Source: an uncultured Clostridia bacterium | GTDB taxonomy: Bacteria > Bacillota > Clostridia > Peptostreptococcales > Anaerovoracaceae | Direction of reading: 5' to 3' | Length of the DNA stretch: 18,388 nt | NCBI GenBank assembly: GCA_934247125.1 | Contig: CAKQIZ010000039.1 | Coordinates: forward strand, 1 to 18,388 | Position numbers and translations under genes: made by a program | Notes under the pieces: model-generated | Databases searched by the model: none | What the model was told of the DNA's origin: nothing | The model's input: the letters and a program-made list of their open reading frames with translations, nothing else | Part shown: piece after piece, positions 7,224-15,409 of the stretch | How the letters are laid out: every line of letters starts with the position of its first letter | How positions within the stretch are numbered: the stretch's first letter is position 1

Positions 7224-7283
7224 AATTAGGGTTTTATGGACCATCTGAAAAAACGGTTTCACAGCAAACCTGAGGAGGGCAAT

Positions 7284-7499
7284 ATGTGTATAGCGATACC
7301 CGGCAGGGTAGTTGAACTTAATGAAGATAGAGCAAAAGTGGATTTTAACGGAAATCTGGTAGACGTGAACACGGGGCTGATAGAGCCGGAGGTTGGACAG
7401 TATGTGCTGGTGCATGCGGGATGCGCGATAGAAGTGATGGAGCATGACAAGGCGCAGGAGCTGATCGAACTGTTCACAGAACTGGAGGAGCTGCAGTAG
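7284..7499 (+). CDS. hypC: HypC/HybG-family hydrogenase maturation chaperone
   Basis: HypC binds HypD as the scaffold for the Fe(CN)2CO unit and then escorts the iron to the hydrogenase large subunit. The start is ATG 7284-7286, giving the family N-terminus MCIAIPGRV with the essential Cys2, and AGGAGG (7273-7278) sits 5 nt upstream. An in-frame ATG at 7236 would bury Cys2 internally and is rejected. The resulting 71-residue protein has the usual OB-fold pattern, including VHAGCAIE at 43-50. It is the first gene of the hypC-hypD-hypE operon, 4 nt before hypD. Confidence 0.96.
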   Translation: MCIAIPGRVVELNEDRAKVDFNGNLVDVNTGLIEPEVGQYVLVHAGCAIEVMEHDKAQELIELFTELEELQ

Positions 7500-7503
7500 G
7501 ATC

Positions 7504-8550
7504 ATGGATATAAAACAGATAATAGATTACCTGCAGTCGTATGACGGCAGGCCGGTGAAGCTGATGGAAGTCTGCGGCACGCATACTGCAGCGATATTCA
7601 AAAGCGGTATCAGGAGCCTCATTTCAGACAAGATCAGGCTGATCTCCGGACCGGGGTGTCCGGTGTGTGTAACGCCTACGGCATATATCGACAAATGTAT
7701 AGAGTATGCTTCAAAGGAAAACCACGTCCTGCTCACTTTCGGTGATATGATGAAAGTGCCCGGAAGCAGAGGCAGTCTTTCGGAAGCCAGAGGAACCGGA
7801 AACGTAAATATAAATATAATGTATTCGCCGTTCGAAGCACTGGAAAAAGCGGCAGAAAACCCGCATATCACATATGTGGTCGCAGCAGTCGGATTTGAGA
7901 CGACTGCGCCTGCATATGCGATGATGGTGAAAGCGTCGAAGGAAAAAGGTATCCGCAACATAAAGCTGGTCACTGCGCTGAAGACGGCGATGCCTGCGCT
8001 CGAATGGATCTGCGAGAACCAGGAGGATGTCGACGGATTCATCTGTCCGGGTCACGTCAGCGTGATAACAGGCAGCAATGTGTATATCCCTCTTGCTGAA
8101 AAATACAAAAAGCCTTTCGTAGTGGCAGGCTTTGAAGCGGAGCATATACTTGCAGCGATCTACAGGATAATGAAGCAGCTCGAAAGCGGAGAGAATGCGG
8201 CGGAGAACCTTTACCGAAATGCAGTCAAAGAAGACGGCAACAGGAAGGCTGTCGATGTGATAAATGATGTGTTCGAGGAAGGACCGGCGATGTGGAGAGG
8301 TCTTGGCGTGATAGAGGATTCCGGACTGTATCTCAATGACGAGTTCAGCGGATATGACGGCGGCAGCAGAGCGTTGTACGAAGATATGGAGCTGCCTTCT
8401 GAATGCCGCTGCGGCGATGTTATCGTAGGCAGGATAAATCCGGATCAGTGTCCTATGTTCGGAAGGAAGTGCAGCCCGATGGATCCGTTCGGACCGTGCA
8501 TGGTCTCGTCAGAGGGATCATGCGGCATATGGTACAGGAACGTTCACTGA
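7504..8550 (+). CDS. hypD: HypD, Fe-S scaffold for Fe(CN)2CO assembly
   Basis: HypD carries a [4Fe-4S] cluster and redox-active cysteines and, with HypC, assembles the Fe(CN)2CO group. The 348-residue protein has all family signatures: MEVCGTHT (21-28, C24), GPGCPVCVTP (49-58, C52 and C55), GFETTAPAYA in the middle, PGHVSVITG, and a C-terminal cysteine-rich tail running from ECRCGD to GSCGIWYRN that binds the cluster. ATG at 7504 lies 4 nt after the hypC stop. The likely ribosome site GGAGGAG is inside the hypC 3' end (7484-7490), so translation is probably coupled. Confidence 0.97.
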   Translation: MDIKQIIDYLQSYDGRPVKLMEVCGTHTAAIFKSGIRSLISDKIRLISGPGCPVCVTPTAYIDKCIEYASKENHVLLTFGDMMKVPGSRGSLSEARGTGNVNINIMYSPFEALEKAAENPHITYVVAAVGFETTAPAYAMMVKASKEKGIRNIKLVTALKTAMPALEWICENQEDVDGFICPGHVSVITGSNVYIPLAEKYKKPFVVAGFEAEHILAAIYRIMKQLESGENAAENLYRNAVKEDGNRKAVDVINDVFEEGPAMWRGLGVIEDSGLYLNDEFSGYDGGSRALYEDMELPSECRCGDVIVGRINPDQCPMFGRKCSPMDPFGPCMVSSEGSCGIWYRNVH

Positions 8551-8619
8551 TCGTGAGCGAATGGACGTACAGGATAAGGCGGATGACAGCCGGCAGTGAA
8601 AACAGAAGGAGAATCATTT

Positions 8620-9600
8620 ATGAAAATAACTATGGCTCACGGCAGCGGGGGGAAATCTTCGGCACAGCTGATGAGTGATATATTCGGTAAGTATTTTAAA
8701 AATCAGATCCTCGATAAGATGGAGGATGCCGCAGTGCTTGAAGTCAGTGGAAAGATCGCCTGCAGCACGGATTCGTTCGTGGTGACGCCGCTGATATTCA
8801 AAGGCGGGGATATAGGCAAGCTGTGTGTATGCGGCACGGTGAACGACCTGCTGATGATGGGGGCGGTACCAAAGTATATAACATGCGGGTTCATACTTGA
8901 AGAAGGGCTTGATACCGAACTTCTTGAAAAGATCGTGGCCTCGATGGCGGAGCAGGCAGAAGAGGCAGGCGTGATCGTAGTGGCAGGAGACACTAAGGTC
9001 ATCGAAGGAAACGGCGGACTTTACATAAACACTACAGGTATAGGAGAGATACCTGACGGCAGAGATGTGAGCAGCCGCAACTGCAGACCGGGAGATGTGG
9101 TGATCGTTTCGGGCAATCTCGGAGACCATCATGCGTGCATACTCAGCCACAGGATGGAGATAGAAAACGATATAAAGAGTGACTGTGCAGCACTGAATGA
9201 TATAACGGCGAGCCTGTTCGACAGCGGCATAGATGTAAAAACAATGAGAGACGTCACACGCGGAGGGCTGGGAACTGTGCTCAATGAGATCGCTGACAGC
9301 TCAGGCTGCATGATAGAGCTCGACGAAGAGAGCATACCTGTCCTTGACGAGGTCAGAGGCTTCACCGAGATACTGGGACTCGATCCGCTTTACATGGGAA
9401 ACGAAGGCAAGATGATAGCTGTCGTTCCCGGAGATGAAGCGGAGCGTGCGCTCGAAGCGATGAGAGATACCGTGAATGGAAAGGATGCGCAGATCATAGG
9501 CGTCGTAAAGGAAGGCAGCGGAGCCTATATAAGGACGAGGCTCGGCGCGACAAGAAGATTCGACGTGCTGTACGGCGAAGGCCTTCCGAGGATCTGTTAG
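8620..9600 (+). CDS. hypE: HypE, thiocyanate-forming hydrogenase maturation enzyme
   Basis: HypE receives a carbamoyl group from HypF on its C-terminal cysteine and dehydrates it with ATP to a thiocyanate, the source of CN ligands. The protein ends in PRIC with C326 as the last residue, exactly the reactive tail. ATG 8620-8622 gives MKITMAHGSGGK, the family N-terminus, and AAGGAG (8606-8611) lies 8 nt upstream; a GTG at 8596 would add eight poorly fitting residues and is rejected. The 326-residue PurM-like fold includes DSFVVTPLIFKGGDIGK (51-67), CGTVNDLLMMGA (71-82) and TRGGLGTVLNEIA. A 69-nt gap separates it from hypD, and a metallo-beta-lactamase gene follows 21 nt later. Confidence 0.97.
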   Translation: MKITMAHGSGGKSSAQLMSDIFGKYFKNQILDKMEDAAVLEVSGKIACSTDSFVVTPLIFKGGDIGKLCVCGTVNDLLMMGAVPKYITCGFILEEGLDTELLEKIVASMAEQAEEAGVIVVAGDTKVIEGNGGLYINTTGIGEIPDGRDVSSRNCRPGDVVIVSGNLGDHHACILSHRMEIENDIKSDCAALNDITASLFDSGIDVKTMRDVTRGGLGTVLNEIADSSGCMIELDEESIPVLDEVRGFTEILGLDPLYMGNEGKMIAVVPGDEAERALEAMRDTVNGKDAQIIGVVKEGSGAYIRTRLGATRRFDVLYGEGLPRIC

Positions 9601-9621
9601 ACTAAGGAGAAAAGACGGCTG

Positions 9622-10491
9622 ATGCATCTTACACAGGTTGGGGAAAAGACTTATTACATAAAAAACAATACGAATATCGGCGTTTACAAGACGGGTGAAA
9701 GCAGCGTCTGCCTGATCGATACCGGTTCAAAGGGCGATGGTGAAAAAATCGAAAAGGCACTGCAGGAGCATGGCTGGTCGATAGACTATATAATCAATAC
9801 GCACACCCATATAGATCACGTCGGAGGCAATGGATATCTGATGAAGAAGTATCACATACCTGCCTACTGCACTGATCTGGATATGGCATTCGCGCATTAT
9901 TCGGATCTCGAGGCTGCGTACATGAACGGAGGATATCCGTGCAGAAAGCTTCGGGAGATATTTTCGCATCCGGGAATGATCGGATTCGCGTCGCTGGAGC
10001 GCAGCGTCCTTGACGGCATAAGCTGGATATACCTGCCGGGTCACACGTTCGGCATGGCGGGCATAAAGACAGACGATGACGTATGGTTCCTGGCGGATTC
10101 ATATCTCAGCAGGAAGTATCTTGAGAAGCACTGCTTCGGGTATCTCTATGACGTTGATGAATACCTGGACAATCTCGAGTATATAAAGAATCTGGACGGC
10201 AGGATTTTTATACCGGCGCATGGAACTGCAGAAGAGGATATAACGGAGATCGCAGATCTTAATATAGCTAATGTAAAGCATATAATATCAGTCGTTAAGG
10301 GTATATGTGCGGAATACGCATCTTTGGACACGGTGATAAAGAATATGTATCAGGCTATGGGTCTGCGGGAAGGTATTGCAAATCATGCGCTTCTGTCTTC
10401 TACTGCAAAGAGCTATCTCACTTATCTTCAGGACAGAGATGAGCTCGAGTGCAGGATAACAGACGGTGTTATGATGTGGAAAGCCGTATAG
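9622..10491 (+). CDS. Metallo-beta-lactamase-fold hydrolase, last gene after hypE
   Basis: A 289-residue MBL-superfamily hydrolase with a complete dinuclear metal site: THTHIDHVGG at 60-69 (H61, H63, D65, H66), PGHTFGM for the third histidine, the bridging aspartate in LADSYL, and PAHGT for the last histidine. The C-terminal 60 residues add a helical extension ending HALLSSTAKSYLTYLQDR, often seen in MBL proteins that bind larger organic substrates. The substrate cannot be named; glyoxalase II-like thioester hydrolysis is one option. It starts 21 nt after hypE with AAGGAG 12 nt before ATG, so it is probably in the hypCDE transcript. No signal peptide is visible. Whether it has a role in hydrogenase maturation is unknown. 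Confidence 0.88.
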   Translation: MHLTQVGEKTYYIKNNTNIGVYKTGESSVCLIDTGSKGDGEKIEKALQEHGWSIDYIINTHTHIDHVGGNGYLMKKYHIPAYCTDLDMAFAHYSDLEAAYMNGGYPCRKLREIFSHPGMIGFASLERSVLDGISWIYLPGHTFGMAGIKTDDDVWFLADSYLSRKYLEKHCFGYLYDVDEYLDNLEYIKNLDGRIFIPAHGTAEEDITEIADLNIANVKHIISVVKGICAEYASLDTVIKNMYQAMGLREGIANHALLSSTAKSYLTYLQDRDELECRITDGVMMWKAV

Positions 10492-10527
10492 TATAACAAC
10501 GATGGAAATAGTGATGACATTAATAAT

Positions 10528-10573
10528 AAAGCCGGATCGGCAATATCAGATGATATGCCCTGATCCGGCTTTT
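10528..10573. terminator. Strong bidirectional terminator between the MBL gene and deoC
   Basis: AAAGCCGGATC (10528-10538) pairs with GATCCGGCTTT (10562-10572), and the interior continues with GGC/GCC and ATATC/GATAT pairs around an AGAT loop with one bulged A. The T-run on the plus strand and the A-run at the other end make it usable from both sides, fitting the convergent genes. Confidence 0.88.
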
Positions 10574-10614
10574 AGTATCTGTCAGTTGATGTATATGATC
10601 AGCGCAGTGAGACG

Positions 10615-11283
10615 CTACTGCCCGGAGCGGCTGTATTCGTTCATGATGGCCACTGAAGCACTGCAGCCGAGTCTGTCTGCGCCGGCTGCGATCATTTTTT
10701 CTGCATCTTCGAGCGTCCTGATGCCACCGGCAGCTTTTATCTTCGCTTTGTCGCCGGTCATCTTTTTCATGAGCCTGATCTGATGTACCTCGGCGCCGCC
10801 CGAGCTGAAGCCTGTGGAAGTTTTTACAAAATCAGCACCGGCCTTTACAGCCATCCTGCATGCTGACATTATCTCTTCACTCGTAAGCAGGCAAGTCTCG
10901 AGGATCACCTTGATCACAGCATTATGCTCATGACAGAGTTCGGTGAGCTGAACCAGTTCGCTTCTGACGTAATCCTGACGCTTTTCCTTTACGGCGCCGA
11001 CATTTATTACTACGTCTATCTCGTCAGCACCGTTTTCCAGAGCATCTCTGACCTCTGCGAGCTTTGCGGCGGTAGTCATGGCTCCGAGAGGAAAACCTGC
11101 GACTGCAGTGACATGGATGCAGGTATCGTTCAGCAGCTTCACGGCGTCAGCTACATGGCAGCCGTTTACACATACGGAAGCGAAGTCGTGTTCTATGGCT
11201 TCACTGCACAGCTGACGGATATCTGCAAGCTTTGCATCGGCCTTCAGAAGCGTATGATCAAAATATTTGTTGAAATCTTTCAT
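10615..11283 (-). CDS. deoC: Deoxyribose-phosphate aldolase
   Basis: DeoC cleaves 2-deoxyribose 5-phosphate to glyceraldehyde 3-phosphate and acetaldehyde in deoxynucleoside catabolism. The 222-residue protein is the short bacterial type. It shows FDHTLLK at 8-14, AGFPLGA at 62-68, EIDVVINVG at 88-96 (D90), VKTSTGFSSGGA at 153-164 with Schiff-base K154, and KAAGGIR at 183-189 with K183. ATG 11281-11283 is preceded on the minus strand by AAAAGGAG with 5-nt spacing. It is a single-gene unit with its own promoter and terminator, divergent from metF; no other nucleoside-catabolism gene is adjacent. Confidence 0.96.
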   Translation of the reverse strand: MKDFNKYFDHTLLKADAKLADIRQLCSEAIEHDFASVCVNGCHVADAVKLLNDTCIHVTAVAGFPLGAMTTAAKLAEVRDALENGADEIDVVINVGAVKEKRQDYVRSELVQLTELCHEHNAVIKVILETCLLTSEEIMSACRMAVKAGADFVKTSTGFSSGGAEVHQIRLMKKMTGDKAKIKAAGGIRTLEDAEKMIAAGADRLGCSASVAIMNEYSRSGQ

Positions 11284-11313
11284 GATAACTCCTTTTTTCT
11301 ATGTAATAATTAC

Positions 11314-11322
11314 AGTATATCA
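11314..11322 (-). promoter_or_regulatory. Extended -10 promoter element of deoC
   Basis: On the minus strand TATACT (11319-11314) is preceded by TG and one base (11322-11320), an extended -10 box, about 24 nt before the deoC ribosome site region. No good -35 is seen. An inverted repeat lies immediately upstream. Confidence 0.45.
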
Positions 11323-11325
11323 CAG

Positions 11326-11342
11326 ATGCAAAAACATTGCAT
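11326..11342. promoter_or_regulatory. Inverted repeat between deoC and metF, candidate shared operator
   Basis: ATGCAA (11326-11331) and TTGCAT (11337-11342) form a perfect 6-5-6 inverted repeat. The right arm is also the -35 box of the metF promoter, and the repeat lies just upstream of the deoC -10. A dimeric regulator bound here could act on both divergent promoters. The regulator is not identifiable from the window. Confidence 0.4.
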
Positions 11343-11365
11343 TGCCTGTAATGAAGCTGTATAAT
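11337..11365 (+). promoter_or_regulatory. Promoter of the metF-metH operon
   Basis: TTGCAT (11337-11342) and a perfect TATAAT (11360-11365) are spaced by 17 nt. The start is expected near 11372, leaving a leader of about 69 nt, too short for a SAM-I riboswitch. A small inverted repeat ATTGT (11368-11372) / ACAAT (11379-11383) lies on the start site. Confidence 0.65.
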
Positions 11366-11440
11366 TAATTGTTAAAAGACAATAAATTCAAGATGATTTT
11401 ATGTCGTAAACTACAAAACAGCAGCAAAGGGAGTTAAATT

Positions 11441-12307
11441 ATGAGAATACCTGAACTATTTGATCAGAAAAGACCTGTGTTTTCCATGGAAATATTCCCG
11501 CCTAAGAAAAAGACGAATATAGAGTCCATCTATGACACAGTTGAAAAGATCGCTGTCTGCAAACCTGATTTTATCAGTGTTACTTACGGAGCAGGCGGAA
11601 GCATGACGGATAATTACACATGCGAGATCGCATCGAACATCAAGAAAAAATTCGGCATAGAGACGCTGGCTCATCTCACATGCATCAATTCTTCCAGAGA
11701 GGATGTCAAGGAGATGATAGGCAGGTTCCAGGACGCCGATATCAAGAATATACTGACGCTCAGAGGAGATATCGCAGAGGACAGCGACATAAAGAAAGAT
11801 TTTCACCATGCGAACGAGCTGGCTATCGAAGTGCAGAGAAAATGCAGTGACGATCTGGAGATACTCGGTGCATGCTATCCGGAAGGTCACTATGAGAGCA
11901 AGTCACTTGATGAAGACATACAGAATCTCAAGTATAAGATCGGCGCAGGAGTGAAAGTGCTGATCTCGCAGCTGTTCTTTGACAATCAGCTTTTCTATGA
12001 ATTCATGGGAAAGGCCAGGATGCTGGGAATAAACGTGCCGGTTTCCGCAGGGATAATGCCGATAACCAATGCGAGGCAGATCCAGAGAACTGTGGCGCTG
12101 AGCGGTGCGAGCCTTCCGCATGATTTCACGAAGATGATAGGTCTTTACGAAAACAAGCCTGAAGAACTCTTTGAAGCCGGCATCGAGTATGCATCGAACC
12201 AGATCAGAGACCTGATAACGAACGGAGTAGACGGCATACACCTTTACATAATGAACAATGCAGACGTTGCACTAAAAGTGTATGAAAATATAAAAGACCT
12301 GCTGTAA
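11441..12307 (+). CDS. metF: Methylenetetrahydrofolate reductase
   Basis: MetF reduces 5,10-methylene-THF to 5-methyl-THF, the methyl donor for MetH. The 288-residue protein is a typical bacterial FAD-binding TIM barrel: SMEIFPPK at 15-22 with catalytic E17, SVTYGAGGSM at 46-55, LAHLTC at 76-81, and LTLRGD at 105-110 with D110 matching the flavin-tuning aspartate of E. coli MetF. The motif RMLGINVPVSAGIMPI is also family-typical. ATG 11441 follows AAGGGAG with 7-nt spacing. It is first of five plus-strand genes. No metV partner, common in acetogens, is present, and I cannot tell whether NADH or a flavoprotein/ferredoxin donor supplies electrons. Confidence 0.96.
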   Translation: MRIPELFDQKRPVFSMEIFPPKKKTNIESIYDTVEKIAVCKPDFISVTYGAGGSMTDNYTCEIASNIKKKFGIETLAHLTCINSSREDVKEMIGRFQDADIKNILTLRGDIAEDSDIKKDFHHANELAIEVQRKCSDDLEILGACYPEGHYESKSLDEDIQNLKYKIGAGVKVLISQLFFDNQLFYEFMGKARMLGINVPVSAGIMPITNARQIQRTVALSGASLPHDFTKMIGLYENKPEELFEAGIEYASNQIRDLITNGVDGIHLYIMNNADVALKVYENIKDLL

Positions 12308-12327
12308 GCGGCAGGCACTTATGTGAG

Positions 12328-12969
12328 ATGAATATAGAGATAACAGAACATATTCCGAGAGATAAATGGCTTGCTGCGCTTGGAACGCATGGACTGCGTG
12401 ATGAAAGTCTGAATGAGACGCTCGATGAGGTGGAAAGCGCACTGCTTGCAGCGGCAAAGCCAAAGGCTATATACAGGGTAATGGATATAGCTGACATAAA
12501 GATCCGGGGGTTTTCGCTGAAAAAACATCTGGAGGGGTGCCGCAAGGTCATAGTGATGGCGCTCACTCTCGGTACAGGAACAGACAATCTGATAAGGAAG
12601 CTTCAGGTCACTGATATGGCGAAGGCTGTAATGGCGGACAGCGGGGCGTCGGTCCTAGTGGAATGCCTGTGCGATAAATACGAAGAACATATAAAGTCAG
12701 TGACTGACGGCTACAAAACGGGACGCTTCAGCCCGGGCTACGGCGACTGCCCTCTGGAAATGCAGAAATCGGTAATATCGTACGTGGACGGACAGCGCAA
12801 GATAGGGCTGAATGTGACTGCGAACTTTCTGATGATACCGAGAAAATCGGTGACTGCGATAATAGGGGTGGCGGATCATCCTGTAAAAGGGCGCCTTGCC
12901 ACGTGCGGTGAATGCGTGCTCAGAGAAAAGTGTACACTTAGAAGAGAGGGGAAATTCTGTGGCGATTGA
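12328..12969 (+). CDS. Stand-alone MetH reactivation domain protein
   Basis: This 213-residue protein corresponds to the C-terminal activation domain of full-length MetH, which binds SAM and helps remethylate cobalamin oxidised to cob(II)alamin. The SAM-binding signature is GRFSPGYGDCPLEMQ at 132-146. Short MetH proteins in Thermotoga and many Clostridia use such a separate partner, and the metH that follows lacks this domain. The C-terminus adds a cysteine set C193, C196, C202 and C211 (CxxC-x5-C-x8-C) that could hold zinc or an Fe-S cluster. ATG 12328 has only a weak ribosome site, 20 nt after metF, so it may rely on coupling. Its 3' end overlaps the metH GTG by 11 nt. No flavodoxin or reductase partner is adjacent. 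Confidence 0.9.
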   Translation: MNIEITEHIPRDKWLAALGTHGLRDESLNETLDEVESALLAAAKPKAIYRVMDIADIKIRGFSLKKHLEGCRKVIVMALTLGTGTDNLIRKLQVTDMAKAVMADSGASVLVECLCDKYEEHIKSVTDGYKTGRFSPGYGDCPLEMQKSVISYVDGQRKIGLNVTANFLMIPRKSVTAIIGVADHPVKGRLATCGECVLREKCTLRREGKFCGD

Positions 12970-15409
12970 TTTCAACGAAAAAATATATATACTTGACGGG
13001 GCGATGGGAACGATGCTCCAGAGAGCAGGCATGAGTCCTGAAGAAACGACTACGCAGTTCGGTATGGCGCATCCGGATATATGGCGCGATATCTACACTC
13101 AGTATATAGACGCAGGCTCGGACATAATATATGCGGGCACGTTCGGAATGAACAGATTCAAATCTGACGAGCTTGACATGCCTCTTGAGCAGGCGGTGGC
13201 ATTCGCGATGGATGTCGCAGATGATGCGAGAAATGCTGCAGCTGCGGAGAATGGCAGAGATGTAAAGGTCGCGCTCGGTATAGGGCCGCTTGGAGAGCTG
13301 CTGGAGCCGATGGGCACCCTCGCTTTTGAGGACGCATACGATGCGTTTGCCGAGATAGTCAGAGCAGGGCGGGATCACGGTGCTGATCTCGTTGTGATAG
13401 AGACGATGACGGATCTTTACGAAGTCAGAGCTGCGGTGCTCGCCGCAAAGGAAAATTCTGATCTTCCGGTCATGGTATCGATGACGTTCGAGGAAAACGA
13501 GAGGACGTTCACAGGCGTGAGTCTTGAAGCGATGGCCATGACTCTCGAGGGGCTCGGCGTCGATGCCATGGGGATAAACTGCTCACTGGGTCCTGTGGAA
13601 ATAATGCCGATGGCAAAGAAGCTGAGATCGCTCACGTCGGTACCGGTATTTGCAAAGCCTAATGCAGGCCTTCCTGACCCTGAGACAGGGACTTATGATA
13701 TAACTTGTGAACAGTTCGTCGATACTATGAAAGAGTATATCGACTCTGGTATAAATATGGTCGGAGGATGCTGTGGTACAGACCCCGAATATATCGCGGG
13801 ACTTGCCGGCTACAGAGACATCCTCGAAGGTGTGCCGGAAAGAGCGGCAAAAGAAAGCGGTCAGACAGATATAGATCAGGAAAGCCGCGGGCTGAGGATA
13901 TGTAGCAGCACCGATGTCGTGCATGTGGATCATGTGACGGTGATCGGAGAGCGGATCAATCCGACAGGCAAGAAGAGGCTCAAGCAGGCTCTGCTGGAAG
14001 AGGACTTTGACTATATACTGACTCAGGCTGTGGAGCAGATCGATGCAGGTGCGGAGATACTCGACGTCAATGTCGGAGTGCCCTCACTCGACGATGTCAG
14101 CATGCTTCCCAGAGTCATCAAAAAGCTGCAGTCTATAACAGGGCTGCCGCTGCAGATAGACTCATCTAATCCGGCTGCTATCGAAGCTGCGCTCAGGGTA
14201 TACAACGGGAAGGCTATAGTGAACTCCGTCAACGGAGAGCCTGAAGTGATGGAGAATATCTTTCCTATAGTTAAGAAATACGGCGCAGCAGTTATAGGTC
14301 TCACCCTGGACAGCGACGGCATACCGCCTACAGCAGAAGCGCGTTTTGCGATAGCCGAGAGGATAATGAAAAAAGCGCTGGAATACGGGATCCCTAAGGA
14401 AGATGTGATAATAGACTGTCTGACTCTGACGGCGTCGGCACAGCAGAAAGAAGTCAATGAGACTCTCAGGGCTGTGAGGATGGTGAAGGAAAAACTGGGG
14501 CTGAAAACCGCACTGGGAGTATCGAATATCAGCTTCGGCCTGCCGGCGCGTATAATAGTGAACAGGACTTTCCTGGCGATGGCGATGGAGTGCGGACTCG
14601 ATCTTCCGATAATAAATCCTAATGATGAGGATATGATGTCGGCGATCTACGCGTTCAACGTACTGAAAAACGTGGATGAGAATGCGACCAGATATATAGA
14701 GAGATACGCTGATTATCAGGTGGAGACTTCGAAGCGCGTGAAAAATGACGCAGGGGATGGCGGGCCTTCAGGTGAAGTGTCAGGAGAGAGTGCGGATATA
14801 TTCCGATGCATAGAAAAAGGCATGAAGGCTGACACTGTATCGGCAGTGAACAAGCTGCTGGAAAATCACAGCGAGATGGAGCTCGTCAATGATTTTCTGA
14901 TCCCTGCGCTCGACAATGTAGGAAAGGGTTTTGAAAAGGGCACGATATTCCTGCCGCAGATGCTCCAGGCGGCTACGGCGGCTCAGGCCGGTTTTGACAT
15001 CATAAAGACGCGCCTTGCGGAGTCTGACAGCGAGTCGGTATCGCTGGGAGATGTGGTGATCGCTACGGTAAAGGGCGATATACACGACATAGGAAAGAAT
15101 ATCGTCAAAGTGATAATGGAAAACTACGGCTTCAGGATGATAGATCTCGGAAGAGACGTTCCTGTGGAAACGATAGTGGATACAGTAATTGAGAAGAATA
15201 TAAAGCTGGTCGGACTCAGTGCGCTGATGACGACTACATTGAAGAGTATGGAGGATACGATCACTGCGGTAAAGGCGGCGGCTCCGGACTGCAAGGTCAT
15301 GGTCGGAGGAGCGGTGCTCACCGCTGACTATGCGGAGAAGATCGGTGCGGACTATTACTGCAGGGATGCGATGAAGTCCGTTGAAGCGGCTCAGGAGGTG
15401 TTCTCATGA
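12959..15409 (+). CDS. metH: Cobalamin-dependent methionine synthase, short form
   Basis: MetH transfers the methyl group from 5-methyl-THF via cobalamin to homocysteine. GTG 12959-12961 follows AGAGGGG with 7-nt spacing and gives an 816-residue protein; a TTG at 12896 would add 21 residues inside the previous gene and is rejected. Domains: homocysteine-binding barrel (about 1-300) with zinc ligands C208 (INCSLGP) and C271/C272 (GGCCGT); pterin-binding barrel (about 325-590) with GERINPTGKKRLK at 330-342; cobalamin cap from about 610 and B12-binding domain with D707-x-H709-x-x-G712 (GDIHDIGKN). The activation domain of the roughly 1200-residue E. coli form is absent and is supplied by the preceding gene. 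A Gly/Ser-rich linker at 598-611 precedes the cap. The stop overlaps the next ATG. Confidence 0.97.
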   Translation: MAIDFNEKIYILDGAMGTMLQRAGMSPEETTTQFGMAHPDIWRDIYTQYIDAGSDIIYAGTFGMNRFKSDELDMPLEQAVAFAMDVADDARNAAAAENGRDVKVALGIGPLGELLEPMGTLAFEDAYDAFAEIVRAGRDHGADLVVIETMTDLYEVRAAVLAAKENSDLPVMVSMTFEENERTFTGVSLEAMAMTLEGLGVDAMGINCSLGPVEIMPMAKKLRSLTSVPVFAKPNAGLPDPETGTYDITCEQFVDTMKEYIDSGINMVGGCCGTDPEYIAGLAGYRDILEGVPERAAKESGQTDIDQESRGLRICSSTDVVHVDHVTVIGERINPTGKKRLKQALLEEDFDYILTQAVEQIDAGAEILDVNVGVPSLDDVSMLPRVIKKLQSITGLPLQIDSSNPAAIEAALRVYNGKAIVNSVNGEPEVMENIFPIVKKYGAAVIGLTLDSDGIPPTAEARFAIAERIMKKALEYGIPKEDVIIDCLTLTASAQQKEVNETLRAVRMVKEKLGLKTALGVSNISFGLPARIIVNRTFLAMAMECGLDLPIINPNDEDMMSAIYAFNVLKNVDENATRYIERYADYQVETSKRVKNDAGDGGPSGEVSGESADIFRCIEKGMKADTVSAVNKLLENHSEMELVNDFLIPALDNVGKGFEKGTIFLPQMLQAATAAQAGFDIIKTRLAESDSESVSLGDVVIATVKGDIHDIGKNIVKVIMENYGFRMIDLGRDVPVETIVDTVIEKNIKLVGLSALMTTTLKSMEDTITAVKAAAPDCKVMVGGAVLTADYAEKIGADYYCRDAMKSVEAAQEVFS

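Noticed and set aside
7236..7283. Longer hypC starting at ATG 7236
   Set aside because: It would displace the essential Cys2 from the N-terminus; the ATG at 7284 has an AGGAGG site and gives MCIAIPG.
11366..11440. SAM (S-box) or T-box riboswitch before metF
   Set aside because: The leader from the predicted start is only about 69 nt and shows no terminator hairpin or T-box sequence; it is too short for these classes.
12896..12958. Longer metH starting at TTG 12896
   Set aside because: The added residues overlap the end of the reactivation gene and do not resemble MetH; the GTG at 12959 has a good ribosome site and gives the expected N-terminus.
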